From Streptomyces niveus (GTDB taxonomy: Bacteria > Actinomycetota > Actinomycetes > Streptomycetales > Streptomycetaceae), in contig NZ_CP018047.1 of NCBI RefSeq assembly GCF_002009175.1, positions 6,324,001 to 6,388,000 on the forward strand: a stretch of DNA of 64,000 nucleotides, read 5' to 3'. This document shows, piece after piece, positions 24,021 to 33,545 of this stretch (position 1 is its first letter; each line of letters opens with the position of its first letter). Both the position numbers and the translations under genes were made by a program. Under the pieces are notes generated by a model. The model had not been told where the DNA came from. It was given only the letters and a program-made list of their open reading frames with translations, and searched no databases.

Positions 24021-24104
24021 GGATGCGTTCGGCGACGGCGCCCATGTGCTCGGCGACGAGGCCGATGAGCTCGGCGACGGGACCGATGTGTTCGGCGGTG
24101 AACG
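24021..24104. repeat. Four imperfect 21-bp tandem repeats
   Basis: Four head-to-tail units sharing GATGnGyTCGGCGACG, with unit starts at 24021, 24042, 24063 and 24084, in the leader of the aminotransferase gene. Read in the open frame upstream of its GTG they give a seven-residue repeat (TAEHIGP VAELIGL VAEHMGA VAERIRP), so the array is exactly in phase with translation. Confidence 0.85.
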
Positions 24105-24184
24105 GAGAGCGCCCCGCACGCCGCTCGAACGGTGTTCGGACACTCCCTCGTCGAGGGTACTCAGCGCCTCGTACAGTTCCGCCC

Positions 24185-25276
24185 ATGAGTGATCGCGCGG
24201 TGCTGCATGTGAAGGGGCGGGTGCTCGTAGGCCCTGACGACGTCAGGGACGAGCTGTGGGTCGTGGACGGGCGGACGAGCTACGAACGCCCCTCCGGCGC
24301 GCGCGACGTCCGTACGGTTCGCGGCTGGGCCGTGCCCGGTCTGGTCGACGCACACTGTCATGTCGGTCTGGACACCCACGGCCCGGTGGACGAGGCGACG
24401 AGCGAGAAGCAGGCCCTCACGGACCGGGACGCCGGCACGCTCCTGCTGAGGGACGCGGGCTCGCCGTCGGACACCCGCTGGATCGACGACCGTGACGACC
24501 TGCCGAAGATCATCAGGGCCGGGCGGCACATCGCGCGCACCCGCCGCTACATCCGTAACTTCGCCCACGAGATCGAGCCGGGCGACCTCGTCGCCTTCGT
24601 CGCACAGGAGGCCCGGCGCGGCGACGGCTGGGTCAAGCTCGTCGGTGACTGGATCGACCGCGAGGCCGGCGATCTGACCGCGTGCTGGCCGCGCGCCGAG
24701 GTAGAGGCGGCGATCGCCGAGGCGCACCGGCTCGGCGCCCGCGTGACGGCGCACTGCTTCGCCGACGTCGCGCTGCGCGATCTGGTCGAGGCCGGGATCG
24801 ACTGCGTCGAGCACGCGACGGGCCTCACCGACGACCTGATCCCGCTCTTCGCCGAGCGCGGTGTCGCGATCGTCCCGACGCTGGTCAACATCGCCACCTT
24901 CCCGGACCTCGCCGCCGGCGGCGAGAGCAAGTACCCGCGCTGGTCCGCCCATATGCGGCGGCTGCACGCGCGGCGTTACGACACGGTCCGTGACGCGTAC
25001 GACGCGGGGATCCCGGTCTTCGTCGGCACCGACGCGGGCGGCTCCCTGGCGCACGGTCTGGTCGCCGACGAGGTCGCCGAGTTGGTCAAAGCCGGTATCC
25101 CGCCGCTGGAGGCCCTGTCGGCGACCGCGTGGAGGGCGAGGGCCTGGCTGGGCCGTCCGGGCCTTGAAGAGGGCGCTCCGGCCGATCTGGTGGTGTTCGA
25201 CGAGGACCCGAGGGTGGATGTGCGGGTGCTGGCGGAGCCGCGGCGGATCGTGTTGAACGGGCGGGTCGTGGGCTGA
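24185..25276 (+). CDS. Amidohydrolase-family metal-dependent hydrolase
   Basis: 363-aa amidohydrolase with the composite beta-sandwich and TIM barrel of imidazolonepropionase/prolidase-like enzymes. Metal ligands: VDAHCHVGLD (HxH), VTAHCF, CVEHATGL and the Asp of VGTDAGGS. The C-terminal PADLVVFDEDPR strand closes the sandwich. The carboxylated-lysine position is suggested by GWVKLVGDW. The substrate is unknown; cyclic amides or peptides are typical. It starts at ATG 24185, divergent from the aminotransferase. Confidence 0.88.
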   Translation: MSDRAVLHVKGRVLVGPDDVRDELWVVDGRTSYERPSGARDVRTVRGWAVPGLVDAHCHVGLDTHGPVDEATSEKQALTDRDAGTLLLRDAGSPSDTRWIDDRDDLPKIIRAGRHIARTRRYIRNFAHEIEPGDLVAFVAQEARRGDGWVKLVGDWIDREAGDLTACWPRAEVEAAIAEAHRLGARVTAHCFADVALRDLVEAGIDCVEHATGLTDDLIPLFAERGVAIVPTLVNIATFPDLAAGGESKYPRWSAHMRRLHARRYDTVRDAYDAGIPVFVGTDAGGSLAHGLVADEVAELVKAGIPPLEALSATAWRARAWLGRPGLEEGAPADLVVFDEDPRVDVRVLAEPRRIVLNGRVVG

Positions 25277-25440
25277 AGTCGGGCCGCCGCGGGCGTCGCG
25301 TTGACGGCGCGGCGCCCGCCGTACGCCTCATGTGCGCGTGCCGGAACCGGCCCCCGCGCGACTCCACACCCCCCGTGCGGGTGGCCCGAAGGAACGCCCG
25401 TACCCGCCGATTCGAACGACGGCACGGAAATCCCACTTTG

Positions 25441-25475
25441 GAGTGAACTCACCCCAGGTGTCCGCCGGTTCACTC
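25441..25475. promoter_or_regulatory. 8-bp inverted repeat upstream of the LAETGG protein gene
   Basis: GAGTGAAC and GTTCACTC, 19 bases apart, lie about 100 bases before the start of the sortase-substrate gene, in an otherwise featureless 300-base gap. It is a possible operator; no binder is recognised. Confidence 0.35.
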
Positions 25476-25576
25476 TCGGTGCGTAAGGATTCCGGTGTCT
25501 CGGTCGCCACCCGCCGCCCACGTGTCCCCGTGCCGGCCGGTCGGCGACGTCAAATCTCTGTGGGGGTTCCACCATC

Positions 25577-26503
25577 TTGAACAGCAATGTCTTCCGCATG
25601 CCCGCGCGCCGTTCCGCCGCACTGGCCGCCGCCGCGGCCCTGGTGGCGGGGCCCGTCGTGCTCGCCGCCCCGGCGCAGGCCACCGGAGGAGCAGGAGCGA
25701 GCGGCGGAAAGGGCAAGGCGGGCGCGGTCGTTCTGCGGACCGGCCTCGACGTGTCCCTCCTCGACAAGTCGGTCCAGGTGCCGCTGCGGGCCGCGCTCAA
25801 CGAGGTGCAGGCCCCGGCCGACGCGGACAGGACCGCGCTCACCGTCGAACTCGACGGGGTCGACCAGGGCAAGCCGTTCACCGTGCTGCGCGCCGACGTC
25901 GCCACCGCGCGGGCCACCGTCGACGAGGAGAAGGCCGAGGGCTACGCCAACATCGCCCACGCCAAGGTCCATGTGCCGGGCCTGCCGCTGCTGTCGCTGA
26001 TCGAGGTGAAGGAAGTCACCTCCAAGGCGGTCTGCGCGGCGGGCGCGAAGCCCGTCGCCGAATCCAACCTGCTCGGCGCCGTCACCGTCCTCGGTAAGAA
26101 GGTCACGCTGTCCGCGGGCGGGCCGACCCGGGTCGAGGTGCCGGGCGTCGGTGAGGTGACGCTCGACCTGTCGCAGACGCGGACCACGTCCCGTACGGCC
26201 GCGGCGACCGCGCTCGAACTGCGGGTAGCGGTGAACCCGCTCAAGCTGAACGTCGCCGACGTCCAGGGCACCGTCACACTCGCCGAGGCGACCTGCGAGG
26301 CGCCCGCCGCGCCGGTGAAGCAGGAGCAGCCGGCTCCGGAGAAGGAGGGCGTCGTGCCGCAGACCGCGGGCGAGCCGGTCGCCGAGAACCTGGCCGAGAC
26401 GGGCGGCAGTTCCACGACGCCGTATCTGGCGGGTGGAGCCGTGCTGCTGCTCGCCGTGGGCGGCGGCTCGCTGGTACTGGTGCGGGCGCGCGGCAGGAGC
26501 TGA
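25577..26503 (+). CDS. SCO1860-family LAETGG-anchored surface protein
   Basis: 308-aa exported protein. A signal peptide covers residues 1-36 (RRSAALAAAAALVAGPVVLAAPAQA). A beta-rich extracellular domain follows with two pairs of cysteine-bearing strands (KAVCAAGAKPV, EATCEAPAAP), then a Pro/Glu linker. The C-terminus has the class E sortase signal LAETGG, a hydrophobic stretch and the basic tail RARGRS, so it should be covalently attached to peptidoglycan. The TTG start after a GGGGG-containing leader is the first plausible codon; the internal ATG at residue 8 would also keep the signal peptide. The function of the domain is unknown. Confidence 0.88.
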   Translation: MNSNVFRMPARRSAALAAAAALVAGPVVLAAPAQATGGAGASGGKGKAGAVVLRTGLDVSLLDKSVQVPLRAALNEVQAPADADRTALTVELDGVDQGKPFTVLRADVATARATVDEEKAEGYANIAHAKVHVPGLPLLSLIEVKEVTSKAVCAAGAKPVAESNLLGAVTVLGKKVTLSAGGPTRVEVPGVGEVTLDLSQTRTTSRTAAATALELRVAVNPLKLNVADVQGTVTLAEATCEAPAAPVKQEQPAPEKEGVVPQTAGEPVAENLAETGGSSTTPYLAGGAVLLLAVGGGSLVLVRARGRS

Positions 26504-26768
26504 GCCGGCGCGCGTGCCTGCGGGCCGCGCGTGTCCTGCGGGGTCGGGCGGGCCTTCAGGTCCTCCCGGCCCCGGAGGAGGAACCGGCCGCCGCGCGGGC
26601 CCGATGAGCCCGGTCCGGCCCTGACGTCGTGCGCCGGCCGAGCGGCGGTTGACGGCACGGCAGGCGTACCCGGAGCGGGCCGGACGGGCTCGTACCGCGT
26701 CGGCGTCGGGCCCGCAGCCGGACCGACTCGCGTCGTACCGCCCGCCCTTCGGGCGTCCGGCCGCCGCC

Positions 26769-27842
26769 TCAGCCGCGGACCTCCGACAGTGCGTGGTCAA
26801 GTGCCCGCAGGAAACGGTCCGTCGTCGCCCGGTCCCGCACCGCGAGCCGCAGCCACCCCGGACCGAGCCCCGGAAACGTGTCACCGCGCCGCGCCGCGAA
26901 ACCCAGCGCGCGCAGCCGCTCCCGTACGGCCGCGGCCGACTCCATCCTTACGAGGACGAACGGACCCGCCGCCGGCTCCACGGCGCGCACACCGTCGAAC
27001 GCGGCCAGCCCGGCCAGCAGATGGGTCCGTTCCGCCGCCGTACGCCGTGCCGCCGACTCCGCCTCCACGAGCGCGGCGGGCGTCACGCACGCCTCGGCGG
27101 CGGCCAGCGCGGGCGTCGAGACCGGCCAGAGCGGCTGGGCCGCCGCGAGCGCCGAGACCGTCGCCGGATCCGCCAGCGCGTAGCCGATCCGCAGACCGGC
27201 CAGCCCCCATGTCTTGGTCAGGCTGCGCAGGACCACGAGCCCCGGCACGTCGCGGCGCCCCGCCAGCGCCTCCGGCTCCCCGGGCACCGCGTCCATGAAC
27301 GCCTCGTCCACGACCAGCGTCCGCCCCGGACGCGCCATTCGTAGGAGGTCGTCGGCCGGGTGCAGCACGGACGTCGGGTTCGTCGGATTGCCGACGATCA
27401 CCAGATCCGCGTCCTCGGGCACGGCGGCCGGGTCCAGCCGGAAGCCGTCGTCCGCGTCGAGCAGCACCCGCCGCACGGTGTGCCCGGCGCCGAGCAGCGC
27501 CGCCTCCGGCTCCGTGAACTGCGGATGCACCACGACGGGGCGGCGCGCCCCGAGCGCGCGGGCGAGCAGTACGAACGCCTCCGCGACCCCCGCCGTCAAC
27601 AGCACGCGCTCCACCGGCAGTCCGTGCCGCGCGGCGACGGCGGCGCGCGCGGCCCGCCCGTCCGGATAGGCGGCGAGACCGGTGAGCGACGCGGCGATGT
27701 GCTCACGCAGCCACTGCGGGGGAGTGCCGGGGCGGACGTTGACCGCGAGATCGGTCAACTCCGCTCCGTCGTCGCGGACCTCGGCGTCGCCGTGGTGACG
27801 CAGGTCGTGCGCGGCCTGAGGGGCGTCAGTGCGTGTGCGCAT
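26769..27842 (-). CDS. cobC: Threonine-phosphate decarboxylase-like (CobC)
   Basis: 357-aa fold-type I PLP enzyme of the Rv2231c/CobC type, which supplies aminopropanol phosphate for the cobalamin side chain. Motifs: DLAVNVRPGTPPQWL, AGVAEAFVLLARALG, VVHPQFTEPEAAL, VGNPTNPTSVLHP, the cofactor Asp in LVVDEAFMDAVPGE and the Schiff-base Lys in SLTKTWGLAGLRIGY. It overlaps cbiX by 17 bases and ends the minus-strand cobalamin operon. Histidinol-phosphate aminotransferase is the close alternative, but context favours CobC. The following 265 bases show no gene. Confidence 0.88.
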   Translation of the reverse strand: MRTRTDAPQAAHDLRHHGDAEVRDDGAELTDLAVNVRPGTPPQWLREHIAASLTGLAAYPDGRAARAAVAARHGLPVERVLLTAGVAEAFVLLARALGARRPVVVHPQFTEPEAALLGAGHTVRRVLLDADDGFRLDPAAVPEDADLVIVGNPTNPTSVLHPADDLLRMARPGRTLVVDEAFMDAVPGEPEALAGRRDVPGLVVLRSLTKTWGLAGLRIGYALADPATVSALAAAQPLWPVSTPALAAAEACVTPAALVEAESAARRTAAERTHLLAGLAAFDGVRAVEPAAGPFVLVRMESAAAVRERLRALGFAARRGDTFPGLGPGWLRLAVRDRATTDRFLRALDHALSEVRG

Positions 27843-28770
27843 GACTGCCGTGGCCGTGGTGATGGCCGTGTCCGTGGTCGTGTCCGTGGTCGTGACCGTC
27901 GTCGTCCGGGTGGAAGTGCGGCTGCTGCGGAGCCCCCACCTTGTCCTCGAAGCCCGGCAGCGCGACGCGGTAGACGCACGAGTCGCAGTTCATCCGCAGA
28001 TCGCCCCTGACCGCCTCGCGGTAGCGCTCCATGACGAGGTCCAGCAATTCCTCGGTCGGGCCCACCACATCGGCCGACGCCACCTCGGTCTCCGGATGCG
28101 CCGCCGCCCAGTCCCGTGTCTGGCGCACCACGCGCTCCGGCAGGATCCCGGTGAACAGGAAGTACGGCAGGACCACGATCCGGCGCGCTCCGAGCCGTAC
28201 GCAGCGGTCGAGTCCGCTCGGCACGTCCGGCGCCGCCAGCGACACGAACGCCGTCTCCACGCCCGCGTAACCGCGACCCTCCCAGAGAAGCCGCGCCGCC
28301 TTCAGCACCTCCGCGTTGGCGTCGGGGTCGGTCGAGCCGCGCCCGACGAGCAGGACGGTCACCTCCGACCGGTCGCCGTCGTAGCCCTCCAGCTGCGCCA
28401 GCGCCTCTTCCAGACGCCGTTCGAGGACCGTGAGCAGGGCGGGATGCGGGCCCAGCGGGCGGCCGTAGGTGTACGAGATGCCCGGGTGCCGCTCCTTCTC
28501 GCGCTTCAGCGCCGCCGGTATGTCGCCCTTGGCGTGCCCGGCGGAGACCAGCATCAGCGGGACCGCCGCGAACCGGGTGACGCCCCGCTCGACGAGTTCC
28601 GACACGGCGTCGCCGATGGGCGGCGCGGAGAGCTCGATGAAGCCGCCCGCGACGGGCAGTTCGGGGTGGCGCCTGCCCAGCTCCCGTACGAACTCCCGGA
28701 AGGCCTCGGCGCCCCCCGTGTCCCTGGTGCCGTGGCCGGCGATGAGCAGTGCGGGTCCGGGGGTGGTCAC
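27826..28770 (-). CDS. cbiX: Sirohydrochlorin cobaltochelatase
   Basis: 314-aa CbiX with two half-domains (LLIAGHGTRDTGGAEAF and VTVLLVGRGSTDPDANAEV). It inserts cobalt into sirohydrochlorin early in corrin synthesis. As in Bacillus megaterium CbiX, an MxCxxC cluster motif (MNCDSC) and a His-rich C-terminal tail (HDHGHDHGHGHHHGHG) are present, suited to an Fe-S centre and cobalt storage. Its GTG start overlaps the cobH stop (GTGA). Confidence 0.93.
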   Translation of the reverse strand: MTTPGPALLIAGHGTRDTGGAEAFREFVRELGRRHPELPVAGGFIELSAPPIGDAVSELVERGVTRFAAVPLMLVSAGHAKGDIPAALKREKERHPGISYTYGRPLGPHPALLTVLERRLEEALAQLEGYDGDRSEVTVLLVGRGSTDPDANAEVLKAARLLWEGRGYAGVETAFVSLAAPDVPSGLDRCVRLGARRIVVLPYFLFTGILPERVVRQTRDWAAAHPETEVASADVVGPTEELLDLVMERYREAVRGDLRMNCDSCVYRVALPGFEDKVGAPQQPHFHPDDDGHDHGHDHGHGHHHGHGSHAHTH

Positions 28771-29378
28771 GCGTTCTCCTTGGCGAGCTGGTGATGGGGC
28801 GGGTCGTACGGGTGGTAGAGAAGGGCGTTGAGCGCGGCGGCGGCCACGGCGGAGCCGCCCTTCTCCGAGATGTTGGACACCGACGGCAGCCCGCTCTCGC
28901 GCAGCGCCGCCTTCGACTCGACGGCGCCGACGAAGCCGACCGGCAGCCCGATCACGAGCGCGGGCGCGGCGTCCAGGAGCAGTAGCTCCTCAAGTGCGGT
29001 GGGGGCGCAGCCGATCACCCAGATCGCGCCCGGTCCCACCTGCTCGTACGCCAGGCGCGCCGCGTGCGCGGAACGGGTCAGCCCCGGGCCCGACACGGCC
29101 TCCTTGAGACGGCAGACGGCGGTGCGGCGGGTGATCCCGGCGGCGACCATCTCCACGTCGGCGACGACCGGCGCGCCCGTGTGCAGCGCGCCGTGCGCGG
29201 CGGCCAGCGTGGGCTCGTCGCAGACGAGATCGGTCACATACGCCGGATCGGCCGCCGAGTGGACGACGCGCTCCACGACCGCGCGGGTCAGTGGCGCGAG
29301 GTACGAGGTGTCGACGCGGGCGCGCAGCCTGCGGAACGACTCCTCCTCGATGGGATGGACGACGCGCTGCTGGTTCAC
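28767..29378 (-). CDS. cobH: Precorrin-8X methylmutase
   Basis: 203-aa CobH/CbiC, which moves the C11 methyl to C12 to give hydrogenobyrinate. Motifs: VVHPIEEESFRRLR, ERVVHSAADPAYV (catalytic His) and the C-terminal ALVIGLPVGFVGAVESKAAL. The start is set at the GTG of VNQQRVVHP, since GGAAGGA lies 5 bases upstream and the codon overlaps the upstream stop (GTGA). An upstream in-frame GTG adds seven residues without support. Confidence 0.94.
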   Translation of the reverse strand: MNQQRVVHPIEEESFRRLRARVDTSYLAPLTRAVVERVVHSAADPAYVTDLVCDEPTLAAAHGALHTGAPVVADVEMVAAGITRRTAVCRLKEAVSGPGLTRSAHAARLAYEQVGPGAIWVIGCAPTALEELLLLDAAPALVIGLPVGFVGAVESKAALRESGLPSVSNISEKGGSAVAAAALNALLYHPYDPPHHQLAKENA

Positions 29379-31390
29379 CGGGATCCTTCCGACTGCCACC
29401 GGTAGCCCCGTGGCGTCACCATGCGGCCCGCGATCTCACGCGTGGCCGTGTTGCCCACCGTCACCACCGTCATCATGTCCACCGTCGCCGGGTCGAGCCG
29501 GGCGAGGGTCGTGAGGTGGCTGGTGCCGTCGGGACGGGACGCGTTGCGTACGACTCCGACGGGTGTCGCCGCCGTACGGTGCTCCGCCAGCAGGGCGAGC
29601 GCCTTGGGCAGCTGCCAGTCCCGGCCCCGGCTGCGCGGGTTGTAGAAGGTCACCACGATGTCCGCCTCGGCCGCCGCGCGGACGCGGCGTTCGATGACCT
29701 CCCACGGAGTGTGCAGGTCGCTCAGGCTGATCGATACGTGGTCGTGCCCCAGGGGCGCGCCGAGTATCGCGGCGGCGGCCAGCGCGGCGGTCACGCCCGG
29801 TACGCCGACCACCTCGATGTCGTCGGCGGCCTCGGCGAGCGCGGGCGACGCCATGGCGTACACGCCCGCGTCACCGCTGCCGACGAGAGCCACGGCGTGG
29901 CCCGCCTGCGCCTCGGTCACCGCCGTACGGGCGCGCTCCTCCTCGCGGCCGAGCCCCGACTCGATGACGCGGGTGCCTGGCCGCAGCAGGTCCCTGATCT
30001 GGTTGACGTACTGGTCGAGCCCCACGAGCACCGACGCGCGCCGCAGCTCCGCCGTCGCGCGCGGCGTCAGCAGGTCCCGCGCGCCGGGGCCGAGCCCGAC
30101 GACGGCGAGCCGCCCGCGCGGCGCGCGTCGTACGACGGCACACGTGGCCATCGCGGCCCGCCCCTCGGGGCTGGACTTCCGCTTCGGTACGAGGAGTTCA
30201 CCCCCGCGCCCGGCGGCGAGCGCGGCGGCCTCGGCGACCGACGGGGTACCGACGGCGGCGAGCGGCGCGCCCGACGGGTTGGGCACGGTGATGGCGGCCA
30301 GCACATCCGCCGGATACGTCCGCACGGGCACCCCGAGCCGGCCGGCCGCCCCGACGATGCCGGGCTCGTCCGCCTTGGCGTCGACGGTGGCCAACTCCAC
30401 GACGCTGAGCGGGGAGAGCCCGGCGTCCCGCAGCACGTCCCGCACGAGCCCGTACACCTCGTCGACCCCGACACCCCGGCTGGCCCCGACCCCGACGACG
30501 AGCGACGGCGGCCGAACCACGACATCCGCGGCCGCTATGCCCACGACCCGATCGGTGAGGAAGAGCCGGGGCCCGCTGCTGCTGGGCGCTGCCGGAACCA
30601 CTCCCTCCGGGTCCGCGGCACCGGGCGCCGGGCCGGCGTGCGCGACGACGCCCCCGGACGTCCCGGCGGTGTCCGTCCCGGCCACCGGCTGCTGGGCAGC
30701 CAAGGCCGGGCCGGGGCCGTCCGGGGGCGCGACAGCGGGTGCATGGGGCCCTGACGTCCCGGCGGTTGGCCGGTACGCGCGCGAGGCCGTCTGCTGAGGG
30801 GCGTCCTCCGGGGCGCCGGATATCACGTGCTCCGAAGCGAGGGCCCCGCCAGGCGCAGCCGCGTCACCATCACCCACAGCCAGCGGCGCGTCCCACCGCA
30901 CGTTCGGGGGGAGCGGGGGCAGTGGCCACACCGCGTCCGCGTGGAGTGTTACCGGGGTGCCGTCCAGGATCGCGCGGGTCACCGTCGCCACCGCGCCCTC
31001 CGTAGGGAGGCCCAGCGTGTCGAGGCCGGGGATGTCCGTGGCGTCCGTCGCCGTCGTGATCACCGGGGTCGCGGCGAGGGCCGAGGCGACCTCCGTCGCC
31101 AGGGAGTTGGCCCCGCCGCCGTGGCCACCGAGGAGCGACACCGCGAAGCGGCCCGCCTCGTCCACGCACACGACGCCAGGGTCCGACGCCTTGTCGGTCA
31201 GGAGGGGGGCCAGCAGCCGTACCGTCGCCCCCGTGGCCAGGAAGCACACCAACTGCTCGCACTCGGCGAACGCGCGCTCCACCGCCTCGCGCACCGGGCC
31301 GTCGTAGACGCGGGTGCGGCCGGGCCAGGCCGTGGCCAGGCGGTCGCGGGCCGAGGCGCCCGCCGCTGTGGCGGAGATCAGGCCTATCAC
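29375..31390 (-). CDS. cobJ: CbiG-CobJ fusion, precorrin-3B C17-methyltransferase
   Basis: 671-aa fusion. Residues 1 to about 185 are CbiG N-terminal-like (CFLATGATVRLLAPLL, SLLGGHGGGANSLA). A roughly 80-residue Ala/Pro linker follows. Next is the CbiG C-terminal domain (VVGVGASRGVGVDEVYGLV), then the CobJ/CbiH SAM methyltransferase (LAVVGLGPGARDLLTP, VGSGDAGVYAMASP, TFYNPRSRGRDW). It methylates C17 and contracts the ring. Presence of CbiG, a lactone-opening enzyme of the anaerobic route, points to cobalt-first chemistry. GTG start overlapping the cobL stop; stop overlapping the cobH start. Confidence 0.93.
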   Translation of the reverse strand: MIGLISATAAGASARDRLATAWPGRTRVYDGPVREAVERAFAECEQLVCFLATGATVRLLAPLLTDKASDPGVVCVDEAGRFAVSLLGGHGGGANSLATEVASALAATPVITTATDATDIPGLDTLGLPTEGAVATVTRAILDGTPVTLHADAVWPLPPLPPNVRWDAPLAVGDGDAAAPGGALASEHVISGAPEDAPQQTASRAYRPTAGTSGPHAPAVAPPDGPGPALAAQQPVAGTDTAGTSGGVVAHAGPAPGAADPEGVVPAAPSSSGPRLFLTDRVVGIAAADVVVRPPSLVVGVGASRGVGVDEVYGLVRDVLRDAGLSPLSVVELATVDAKADEPGIVGAAGRLGVPVRTYPADVLAAITVPNPSGAPLAAVGTPSVAEAAALAAGRGGELLVPKRKSSPEGRAAMATCAVVRRAPRGRLAVVGLGPGARDLLTPRATAELRRASVLVGLDQYVNQIRDLLRPGTRVIESGLGREEERARTAVTEAQAGHAVALVGSGDAGVYAMASPALAEAADDIEVVGVPGVTAALAAAAILGAPLGHDHVSISLSDLHTPWEVIERRVRAAAEADIVVTFYNPRSRGRDWQLPKALALLAEHRTAATPVGVVRNASRPDGTSHLTTLARLDPATVDMMTVVTVGNTATREIAGRMVTPRGYRWQSEGSR

Positions 31391-32667
31391 TGGGTCGCTC
31401 CTTGCGGGGGACGGGAATCCGCCGAGGGGCGGTCGCCCCACAGCAGGAAGACGGGGTTGGTGCCCGCGAGCCGGGTCACCTCGCCGGGCAGCGGCGCGAG
31501 CCGCGAGGAGTGCAGCAGAACGCCACCGGTCGCGAACCCGGCCGACGACAGCGCTTCCCGCACCGCCCCGACCCGGTCCAGCGCGGCGACCGACACCACG
31601 ACCGTCCGGCGCGCCCGGCGCGCGCACGCCGTGACGATCGCGGGCAGCTCACGGCCCCCGCCACCGACGAACACCGCGTCCGGATCGGGCAGTTCGTCCA
31701 GCGCGGCAGGCGCTGACCCGTGCACCGTCTGGACGTCCACACCGTGCGCCAGGGCGTTGGCGCGGACCCGCCCGACGCCGTCGGACGACTTCTCCACCGC
31801 GACCGCCGCCGCGCCGAACCGCGCGCACTCCACGGCCACCGACCCCGAGCCCGCGCCGACGTCCCACACCAGATCGCCCGTCCTCGGCCCGAGCCTGGCC
31901 AGCGCCAGCGCACGCACCTCGAACTTGGTGATCATCGAGTCGCGGTGTGCGAACTCCTCCTCGCCCAGGGCCCAGCGCGCCGGCCCCGGCCCGCGACCGG
32001 CCACCGTGCGCGGCACCAAAGCGTGCTCCCGCGCGTCGTCCAGGCAGAGCACCACACTGAGCGGCTCCGGCCACGCGCGGACCGCCGCGTCGGCGGGTGA
32101 CACGTGCTCGACCCGCTCGCCGTCCGGGTCGCCCAGCGCCGACGCCACGACGAGCGTGCGCCGAAGCCCCGTGTCCGCGAGCGCGGCGCCCAGCTCGGCC
32201 GGCCCCGCTCCCGGACCGGTCAGCACGGCCACCTTGGGATGCGCGCGGCAGACGTTGACCGCCGTACGGAGGTCGCGTCCGTGCGCGCTCACGACGACCG
32301 CGTCGTCCCACGGCAGGCCGACACGGGCGAACGCCACGGCGACCGACGGGGCGGCGGGCCGTACGTCGAGCGCGCCGGGCCCGAAGCGACCTGCCAGCGC
32401 CCGAACGATCCCGAACAGCCCCGGATCGCCCGAGGCCAGCACCACGACGCCACCCGCGCCCTCGTCGGCGTGGTGCCGCGCGATCACGTCCAGTGCTGGC
32501 GCCAGCGGCCCGAGCACCACCCGGGAGATCCGCTCGGGCAGCCCGGCCTTGGCCGCGGCCTCCTTGAGATGCCGTCGCCCGCCGACGACCAGCGTCGCCT
32601 CCGACAGGGAGCGCAGGGAGTCCGCGGAGAGCGGTGTCCCCGTCCCCGTACCGATGACCGTGATCAC
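31387..32667 (-). CDS. cobL: Precorrin-6Y C5,15-methyltransferase (CbiE-CbiT)
   Basis: 426-aa bifunctional enzyme that methylates C5 and C15 and decarboxylates C12. The N-terminal CbiE-type SAM methyltransferase has VIGTGTGTPLSADS and VVLASGDPGLFGI. The C-terminal CbiT-type Rossmann methyltransferase starts after HRDSMITKFEVRAL and has VWDVGAGSGSVAVE. GTG start overlapping the cobM stop (GTGA). Confidence 0.94.
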   Translation of the reverse strand: MITVIGTGTGTPLSADSLRSLSEATLVVGGRRHLKEAAAKAGLPERISRVVLGPLAPALDVIARHHADEGAGGVVVLASGDPGLFGIVRALAGRFGPGALDVRPAAPSVAVAFARVGLPWDDAVVVSAHGRDLRTAVNVCRAHPKVAVLTGPGAGPAELGAALADTGLRRTLVVASALGDPDGERVEHVSPADAAVRAWPEPLSVVLCLDDAREHALVPRTVAGRGPGPARWALGEEEFAHRDSMITKFEVRALALARLGPRTGDLVWDVGAGSGSVAVECARFGAAAVAVEKSSDGVGRVRANALAHGVDVQTVHGSAPAALDELPDPDAVFVGGGGRELPAIVTACARRARRTVVVSVAALDRVGAVREALSSAGFATGGVLLHSSRLAPLPGEVTRLAGTNPVFLLWGDRPSADSRPPQGATQ

Positions 32668-33545
32668 CGCGCGACGCCCCGGGCCCGCTCCTCGCGCAGA
32701 GCCTTGCGGGCCGTCGGGTCCGCCCGCCGGAAGCCGTGGAAATGCCCCGGATGGTAGAGGTGCGAGCGGGTCCCCGACGCGGACAGCGCGGGCCCCACCA
32801 GGAACAGCGTGTGCTTCCAGAGCCTGTGCTCCTTGACGGTCTCCTCCAGCGTGCCGAGGGTGCAGCTCACGACCAACTCCTCCGGCCAGGTCACCTGGTG
32901 GGCGACGACGACCGGGGTCGACGTCGGGTAGCCGCCCTCCAGAAGCTCCTGGGTGAGCTGTCCCGACCGCGCTGCCGACAGGAACACCGCCATCGTCGTG
33001 CCGTGCCTGGCGAACTCCCGCACCTCCTCACCGGGCGGCATCGGCGTCTTCCCGCCGCCCAGCCGGGTCAGGATCACCGACTGCGCGACCTCCGGAATCG
33101 TCAACTCCCGCCCCGCGACGGCGGCGACGGCCGAGAACGACGAGACGCCCGGCACGATCTCCACCTCCAGACCGAGCGCGTCGCAGCGGTCGACCTGCTC
33201 CTGCGTACCTCCCCAGAGGGCCGGGTCGCCGGAGTGGATCCGGGCGACCCGCAGACCGTCGCGCACCGCCCGTTCGTACACGGCGACGACGTCCTCCAGG
33301 GAGAGCGCCGCCGAGTCGAGGATCTCGGCGCCCTCGCGCGCGTGGTCGAGCACCTCGGCCTGCACCAGGCTCGCCGCCCAGATGACGACGTCGGCGGCGG
33401 CGATGGCGCGCGCGGCGCGGAAGGTCAGCAGGTCGGCGGCGCCGGGCCCGGCCCCGACGAAGGTGACCTTGCCGGTGGTGGTGCCGGAGCCGGTGGTGCT
33501 GCCGTTACCGGTCGGGGCGTCGGTGTCGGTGTCGGTGTCGGTCAT
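32664..33545 (-). CDS. cobM: Precorrin-4 C11-methyltransferase
   Basis: 293-aa SAM-dependent tetrapyrrole methylase. Signatures: VTFVGAGPGAADLLTFRAARAI, RIHSGDPALWGGTQEQ, PGVSSFSAVAAVAGRELTIP. The first 25 residues are a Thr/Asp/Gly low-complexity stretch encoded by GTCGGT hexamer repeats, so N-terminal length is slippage-prone. First gene of the second cob transcription unit, divergent from the ZIP gene with 92 bases between them; no riboswitch is visible there. Confidence 0.94.
   Translation of the reverse strand: MTDTDTDTDAPTGNGSTTGSGTTTGKVTFVGAGPGAADLLTFRAARAIAAADVVIWAASLVQAEVLDHAREGAEILDSAALSLEDVVAVYERAVRDGLRVARIHSGDPALWGGTQEQVDRCDALGLEVEIVPGVSSFSAVAAVAGRELTIPEVAQSVILTRLGGGKTPMPPGEEVREFARHGTTMAVFLSAARSGQLTQELLEGGYPTSTPVVVAHQVTWPEELVVSCTLGTLEETVKEHRLWKHTLFLVGPALSASGTRSHLYHPGHFHGFRRADPTARKALREERARGVAR

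Noticed and set aside
26504..26768. Hairpin or small gene between the LAETGG protein gene and cobC
   Set aside because: Only diffuse GC-rich partial repeats; nothing with a clean stem or a start signal.
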